From NCBI GenBank assembly GCA_937864115.1, contig CALMII010000058.1, positions 124,001 to 188,000 on the forward strand: a stretch of 64,000 bases of DNA, given 5' to 3'. This document shows, one piece after another, positions 63,932-64,000 of the stretch. The notes under the pieces were generated by a model. The model did no database searches. It was not told where the DNA came from and was given only the letters and a program-made list of their open reading frames with translations. The stretch comes from an uncultured Steroidobacter sp. (GTDB lineage: Bacteria > Pseudomonadota > Gammaproteobacteria > Steroidobacterales > Steroidobacteraceae). Position 1 is the stretch's first letter. Each line of letters starts with the position of its first letter. The translations under genes were made by a program, and so were the position numbers.

Positions 63932-64000
63932 TGGAATCTCCGTATCGGGCAGTGATGGGCGAACGGCGGCGCGCGGTGCGCGATCCGTCCGCTGCCTCTC

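Overview
The window is a gene-dense, GC-rich stretch of a gammaproteobacterial chromosome. It carries the sigma-E module (rpoE-rseA-rseB), the outer-membrane and lipid A assembly block (bamA, skp, lpxD, fabZ, lpxA, lpxB), an sdhCDAB operon with SdhE and YgfX, and the surE-pcm-nlpD and ispD-ispF-truD neighbourhoods. The order rpfE-like/recJ/prfB/lysS resembles Xanthomonas, rpoS is missing after nlpD, and GTAG-headed REP palindromes resemble those of Stenotrophomonas. These suggest a Xanthomonadales, Nevskiales or Steroidobacterales relative. The genus cannot be fixed from sequence reading alone.

Layout, with most genes on the minus strand. (1) 1-16.2 kb, read right to left: an SDHAF4-like gene, sdhC-sdhD-sdhA-sdhB-sdhE-ygfX; then rpoE-rseA-rseB, a glutaredoxin-like gene, lepA, lepB, a DUF4845 gene, rnc, era, recO, pdxJ, acpS, a PolB-type exonuclease and rlmD, which is cut by the left edge. 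(2) 16.3-23.2 kb: ygfZ on the plus strand, then lysS, prfB (with the programmed +1 frameshift), recJ and an rpfE-like gene on minus, and a divergent Mth938-domain gene. (3) 23.2-35.1 kb: a 447-base non-coding gap where rpoS would be expected, then nlpD, pcm, surE, divergent smrB, truD, ispF, ispD, ftsB, eno, pyrG, tilS and accA. (4) 35.2-48.25 kb: a mixed-strand accessory stretch between accA and dnaE, which are neighbours in many relatives. It holds an orphan ParB-like protein, a YqjD-like/small-protein pair, a two-gene spermidine-synthase-like system, two MFS transporters, a serine hydrolase, a VOC protein, YciH, YceI and AsmA. (5) 48.25-64 kb: dnaE, rnhB, lpxB, lpxA, fabZ, lpxD, skp, bamA, rseP, dxr, cdsA, uppS and frr, the canonical envelope-biogenesis cluster, tightly packed and often overlapping by 4 or 1 bases.

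The core genes work together on envelope building and surveillance: RseP, RseA, RseB and RpoE sense outer-membrane stress, while BamA, Skp and the Lpx enzymes, fed by IspD/IspF/Dxr/UppS/CdsA precursors, build the envelope. The rest is translation, tRNA and rRNA maintenance, DNA replication and repair, and respiration.

The most unusual feature is the repeat load. At least four families of palindromic or long inverted-repeat elements (about 21 copies in 64 kb) sit almost exclusively within about 30 bases downstream of stop codons, often inside operons. Two of them have entered coding sequence, giving part of the signal peptide of the VOC protein and the C-terminal tail of AsmA. A roughly 25-base module is shared between two otherwise different repeat families. 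No tRNA, rRNA, CRISPR array, insertion sequence or prophage was recognised.
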